A stretch of DNA of 64,000 nt from Actinocrispum wychmicini (GTDB lineage Bacteria; Actinomycetota; Actinomycetes; Mycobacteriales; Pseudonocardiaceae). Positions 60,824 through 64,000 of this stretch are shown in pieces. Position numbers and translations under genes: made by a program. Every line of letters begins with the position of its first letter. Position 1 is the stretch's first letter. The stretch spans positions 1 through 64,000 of the forward strand of contig NZ_SLWS01000009.1 of the NCBI RefSeq assembly GCF_004345645.1, read 5' to 3'. A model generated the notes under the pieces. It was not told where the DNA came from, did not search any database, and was given only the letters and a program-made list of their open reading frames with translations.

Positions 60824-62147
60824 CGGCCCGGTCGCGGCCGGCAAGACGTTCCGGCGCGCGGAGTCCGGGGTCATGCACGCGGGCGCCGAGCTGCGGCTGG
60901 GACTGACCGGTCCGGTCGTCACACCCATCTTCCAGACCGCGGCCTACGAGCTGCCCAGCGCGGCCGCGGCGGCGGACATCTTCGACCTGCGGGTCGACGG
61001 CCACGCGTACACGCGGCTGAACAACCCGACGTGTGACGTGCTTGAGGCCAGGATCGCCGCGGTGGACGGCGGGACCGCGGCGCTGGCCGTGTCGTCCGGC
61101 CAGGCGGCGGTCGCGCTGGCCCTGCTCAACCTGTGCCAGGTCGGCGACAACCTGGTCAGCTCGAACGAGCTGTACGGCGGGACGTGGAACCTGCTGACCA
61201 ACACCTTCGCCCGGTTCGGCATCGAGACCAGGTTCGTCAGCCCCGACGACCCGAAGAACTTCGCCGAGGCCACCGACGAGCGCACCCGCTGCTACTTCGC
61301 CGAGACGCTGCCCAACCCCAAGCTGCAGGTGTTCCCGATCGAGGAGGTCGCCGAGCTGGCCGAGCTCACCGGTGTCCCGCTCGTGTTGGACAACACGTTG
61401 CTACCGATGGTCTGCCGGCCACTGTCGTTCGGCGCGCACATCCTGGTCTACTCGGCCACCAAGTACATCGACGGCCACGGCAACGCGCTCGGCGGGCTGA
61501 TCGTGGACTCGAACAGGTTCGACTGGTCACGGCACGCGGCCCGGCATCCGTTGGTGACGCAGCCTGACCCCGCGCACGGCGGCGTGGTGTGGACCGAGAC
61601 CGAGGGCAAGCTGGCCAGCTCGCTCGGCCGCAGCCCGTATCTGCTCAAAGCACGGGAGACACTGCTGCGCGACCTGGGGCCGTGTCTGAGCCCGTTCAAC
61701 GCGTTCCTGCTCCTGCAGGGTATCGAGACGCTGCCGCTGCGGATGCGGGCGCATGGCGAGAACGCCCAGGCGGTGGCGTGTTTCCTGGCCGAGCAGCCGT
61801 CGGTCGCCTCGGTGCGTTATCCCAGCCTGAGCGAGGGTGTGCAGGCCGGGCTGGTGCGGCGGTATCTCGGCGGCAACGGCGGCCCGCTGGTGCACTGTGA
61901 GCTGGCCGGGGGCGAGGCGGCCGGTCGCCGGTTCATCGAGTCGCTCGGCCTGATCTCGCACGTGACCAACATCGGGGACGTGCGGTCCATGGCGACGCAC
62001 CCGGCATCCACCACGCACGCCCAGCTGCCCGAGGCCGACCAGCTCGCCGCCGGGGTCACGCCGGGTTCGATCCGGCTGTCCATCGGGCTGGAGCACATCG
62101 ACGACCTCATCGACGACCTGACCGGCGCGCTGGCGGCGGCCGCGTGA
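60798..62147 (+). CDS. O-acetylhomoserine sulfhydrylase-like PLP enzyme (gamma-replacement family)
   Basis: 449 residues from ATG 60798, nested in the end of the desaturase gene. Cys/Met-metabolism PLP fold: TPIFQTAAYELPSAAAAADI, HAYTRLNNPTCDVLEARIAA, SSGQAAVALALLNLC, VLDNTLLPMVCRPLSFGAHI and the PLP Lys in YSATKYIDGHGNALGG (about 222). FETLPLRMRAHGENA-like C-terminal segments match the OAH sulfhydrylase subgroup (insert and long loop). It normally replaces the acetyl group of O-acetyl-L-homoserine with sulfide. In rhizobitoxine synthesis the C-terminal half of RtxA does the analogous reaction with an alcohol. Given its neighbours, ether formation from O-acetylhomoserine is a plausible role; methionine synthesis is the conservative alternative. 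Confidence 0.92.
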   Translation: MSSRMSPHDGPVAAGKTFRRAESGVMHAGAELRLGLTGPVVTPIFQTAAYELPSAAAAADIFDLRVDGHAYTRLNNPTCDVLEARIAAVDGGTAALAVSSGQAAVALALLNLCQVGDNLVSSNELYGGTWNLLTNTFARFGIETRFVSPDDPKNFAEATDERTRCYFAETLPNPKLQVFPIEEVAELAELTGVPLVLDNTLLPMVCRPLSFGAHILVYSATKYIDGHGNALGGLIVDSNRFDWSRHAARHPLVTQPDPAHGGVVWTETEGKLASSLGRSPYLLKARETLLRDLGPCLSPFNAFLLLQGIETLPLRMRAHGENAQAVACFLAEQPSVASVRYPSLSEGVQAGLVRRYLGGNGGPLVHCELAGGEAAGRRFIESLGLISHVTNIGDVRSMATHPASTTHAQLPEADQLAAGVTPGSIRLSIGLEHIDDLIDDLTGALAAAA

Positions 62148-62869
62148 CGCGTCCGTTGGTGGCCCTCGCGGGATCGGTGGAGCACATCGACGACGTGGCG
62201 CATGTGGCCGTGCGCGAGGTGTACGTGCGTGCGCTGGAAGAGGTGTCCGGCTGCGGGGTGGTGGTGTTCCCCGGTCCCGGCCCCTACCTGGTGGACACGC
62301 TGGACCGCTTCGACGGCCTGGTTTTCGGCGGTCACCAGACCGACGTGCTGCCGCACTGGTACGGGGGCGAGCCGCGACCCGAACCCGGGGATCCAGCCCG
62401 TGACCAGGTCGCGTTGACCATGCTGCCGGCCGCGCTCCGCGCCGGGGTGCCTGTCCTAGGGATCTGCCGCGGCCTGCAGGAGCTCAACGTCGCGTTGGGC
62501 GGGACGTTGCGCGATCTGCCCAACGACGACCACCGCGAGGACCTCACCCGGCCGCGGGACCAGCAGTACCTGCCCGCCCACCCGGTCCAGCTCGCCGAGG
62601 GCGGGCTGCTGCGGCGGCTGCTCGGCCGGCCGGCGGTGGCCGTCAACACCCTGCATCACCAGGCAGTCGACCGGCTCGCGCCTGGTGTGCGGGTGGAAGC
62701 GACGTGCGCCGACGGGGTGGTCGAAGCGGTGTCCTTAGTGGACGATTCGCCGTGGTGTCTTGGCGTGCAGTGGCATCCGGAGTGGTACGCGGCGACCGAC
62801 CCGGTCTCGGTGGCGATCTTCGACGAGTTCGGTGCGGCGGCCCGGCAGCGCGCTGGAGCGGCCCGGTGA
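62144..62869 (+). CDS. Class I glutamine-amidotransferase-like hydrolase (PuuD / peptidase C26 type)
   Basis: 241 residues from GTG 62144, overlapping the PLP gene by 4 bp. The nucleophile elbow is VLGICRGLQELNVALGGTL (Cys near 108); the catalytic His-Glu is GVQWHPEW (about 210-213). DGLVFGGHQTDVLPHWYGGE replaces the oxyanion-strand motif GGxDVxPxxY. This matches gamma-glutamyl-GABA hydrolase-type enzymes, which cleave gamma-glutamyl amides. In the operon it could remove a gamma-glutamyl protecting group from an amino acid product or transfer ammonia to a partner. Confidence 0.9.
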   Translation: MTRPLVALAGSVEHIDDVAHVAVREVYVRALEEVSGCGVVVFPGPGPYLVDTLDRFDGLVFGGHQTDVLPHWYGGEPRPEPGDPARDQVALTMLPAALRAGVPVLGICRGLQELNVALGGTLRDLPNDDHREDLTRPRDQQYLPAHPVQLAEGGLLRRLLGRPAVAVNTLHHQAVDRLAPGVRVEATCADGVVEAVSLVDDSPWCLGVQWHPEWYAATDPVSVAIFDEFGAAARQRAGAAR

Positions 62870-63465
62870 CCGTGCGACGCCTGGTGCGCTTGTTCGCCGG
62901 ACTCGTGCTCTACGGGGCCAGTGACGCCATGATCGTGATGGCCGGTCTGGGGGTGGAACCGTGGGACGCGTTGGCCCAGGGCCTGTCCAGGACCGTCGGG
63001 CTGAGCATCGGGTTGTGGACGAACCTGATCGGTGCCGCGGTGCTGCTGCTGTGGATCCCGTTGCGGCAGCGGCCAGGCGTCGGCACGGTGTGCAACGTCC
63101 TGCTCGTCGGCACCTCGATGGACGTGACGCTGTCGCTGGTGGGGCCGCCGCACCAGGTGTGGCTGCGATGGATCGTGTTGCTGGCCGGCATAGTCCTCAA
63201 TGGCGTCGCCACCGCGTGCTATCTCGGCGCTGATGCCGGTCCTGGCCCGCGCGACGGCCTGATGACCGGGCTGGCCGCGCGCGGACACCCGATCTGGGTC
63301 GTCCGCTGGGGTATCGAGCTGACGGTTCTGCTGGCGGGGTTCCTGCTCGGGGCGACCATCGGCGTCGGCACGGTCCTCTACGCCTGCGCGATCGGCCCAC
63401 TCGTTCAACTGTTCATGCCGCGCAAGCGGGCACCCGCAGGGCAGGCCGGCCCACAGAGTCCATAG
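62866..63465 (+). CDS. YczE/YitT-like integral membrane protein
   Basis: 199 residues from GTG 62866 (GTGA overlap). Five membrane segments. Conserved family features are GLGVEPWDALAQGLSRTVGL, SIGLWTNLIGAAVLLLWIPL and CYLGADAGPGPRDGLMTGLA (the GxGPRDGL loop). The function of the YczE family is undefined; members occur beside amino acid and peptide synthesis genes. As the last gene of this operon it may export the product or supply tolerance. Confidence 0.88.
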   Translation: MTVRRLVRLFAGLVLYGASDAMIVMAGLGVEPWDALAQGLSRTVGLSIGLWTNLIGAAVLLLWIPLRQRPGVGTVCNVLLVGTSMDVTLSLVGPPHQVWLRWIVLLAGIVLNGVATACYLGADAGPGPRDGLMTGLAARGHPIWVVRWGIELTVLLAGFLLGATIGVGTVLYACAIGPLVQLFMPRKRAPAGQAGPQSP

Positions 63466-63477
63466 TGAACAAAAGGG

Positions 63478-63732
63478 TCAGGCGACGTCCAGCCGCAGGG
63501 CAAGGCCGACAAACACCGTTGCCGCTATTCGGTGGATCACCACCTGGCTCGACCGACGGTTCAACAGCACGAACTGCGGCAGAAACGCGATGTCGAACAG
63601 GATGATCTTCGGATTGAGCAGGTTCGTGACGATCGCCCGCCACAGCACTCGCTTCACCGGCACCTTGTCCGCCTGGCCGAATTGCTGCTCGGTGCGACTG
63701 GACAGCCAGGTGCGCACCCCCAGATCTGGCAT
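63478..63732 (-). pseudogene. LysE/RhtB amino acid exporter remnant
   Basis: The readable core is KRVLWRAIVTNLLNPKIILF followed by DIAFLPQFV, matching the LysE/RhtB family NLLNPK and FLPQFV motifs. The family is normally about 205 residues with six helices; here about 84 residues remain, lacking the N-terminal half and the last helices, and no start with a ribosome binding site exists. A broken exporter gene beside an amino-acid-type operon. Confidence 0.7.
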
Positions 63733-64000
63733 CCGTCGCGGTCAACGCCTGGATGTGCTGTTCATCCTCTCCGTGCAGTCTGGGCGAATCAGCCGATAAC
63801 AGCGAACACATCGGCACGAATGTCGGCTGCCGCCCATGAGAACTTACCGTACGTTATTTGATCGCGGCGAGCACCGGGCCGAGCGTGATTAGGACATTCC
63901 GTCCACAGTGCGGTTTTGGCATCCTGGACTTCGAACAGGGGACGGTACTGTGCCAAATCACGATGAGCGACGCGACGGCCCGTGCCGTAACGGTCGGTGT
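63733..64000. other. Window edge, possible start of a plus-strand gene
   Basis: No supported complete gene. GTG at 63950 follows GGGGAC and opens a frame (MPNHDERRDGPCRNGR) that runs off the edge; ATG 63963 opens another. Too short to identify. Confidence 0.25.

Noticed and set aside
1..64000. CRISPR arrays, tRNA and rRNA genes
   Set aside because: No regularly spaced repeats, cloverleaf sequences or rRNA motifs were seen on either strand.

Overview
The window is high-GC actinomycete chromosome. Strong Shine-Dalgarno sequences, many GTG starts, ATGA/GTGA overlaps, a StrR-type regulator, part of a conservon, MbtH and NRPS genes suggest a filamentous genus, probably of the Pseudonocardiales. 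The genus is an inference; there is no rRNA or tRNA here to test it.

Left part (1-10.2 kb): a minus-strand MbtH gene and a C-A-T-TE NRPS module, an M20 amidohydrolase facing away, a StrR-like regulator, and a stretch of biosynthetic debris (carrier protein, ketosynthase, type II thioesterase) around an atypical LuxR-type response regulator. The NRPS module looks impaired. Its condensation domain lacks HHxxxDG, its thioesterase has Gly in place of the nucleophile Ser, and a 161-bp fold-back MITE sits in frame in the thioesterase.

10.2-16.8 kb: a secreted beta-lactamase-fold serine hydrolase, a secreted VWD-domain protein, a LysR regulator and an SCO6745-family protein. 16.8-20.07 kb: a mobile-element graveyard in which IS5-, IS630- and IS1634-type remnants flank one methyltransferase gene.

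20.06-32.26 kb: a tight five-gene minus-strand NRPS operon: T-C didomain protein; half C-A(Ser)-T-T-C-A(Thr)-T-C-T megasynthase; MFS exporter; NTF2-like protein; M20D amidohydrolase. The first and last carrier domains have no cognate A domain and the operon has no TE, so parts must be supplied in trans. Divergent from it is a plus-strand operon (33.1-40.2 kb) with a CvnA-like sensor, a roadblock protein and a complete Liv-type ABC importer. An MFS transporter and a second methyltransferase follow.

43-48.75 kb: an arabinoside-utilisation locus (GH51 arabinofuranosidase, ABC sugar importer without ATPase, divergent LacI repressor with operator-like sites). 48.75-59.6 kb: chromosomal accessory genes (DUF6351 protein, TetR, SnoaL-like protein, APH-fold kinase, MprF-like protein, flavin monooxygenase, OsmC, cupin, ricin-type lectin, lipoprotein).

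59.75-63.47 kb: a translationally coupled four-gene operon of fatty-acid-desaturase-like protein, O-acetylhomoserine sulfhydrylase-like PLP enzyme, class I glutamine-amidotransferase-like hydrolase and YczE-like membrane protein. Desaturase plus OAH sulfhydrylase is the enzyme logic of rhizobitoxine (RtxC plus the C-terminal half of RtxA), so I propose it makes a vinylglycine-type amino acid. This is the most interesting candidate system in the window.
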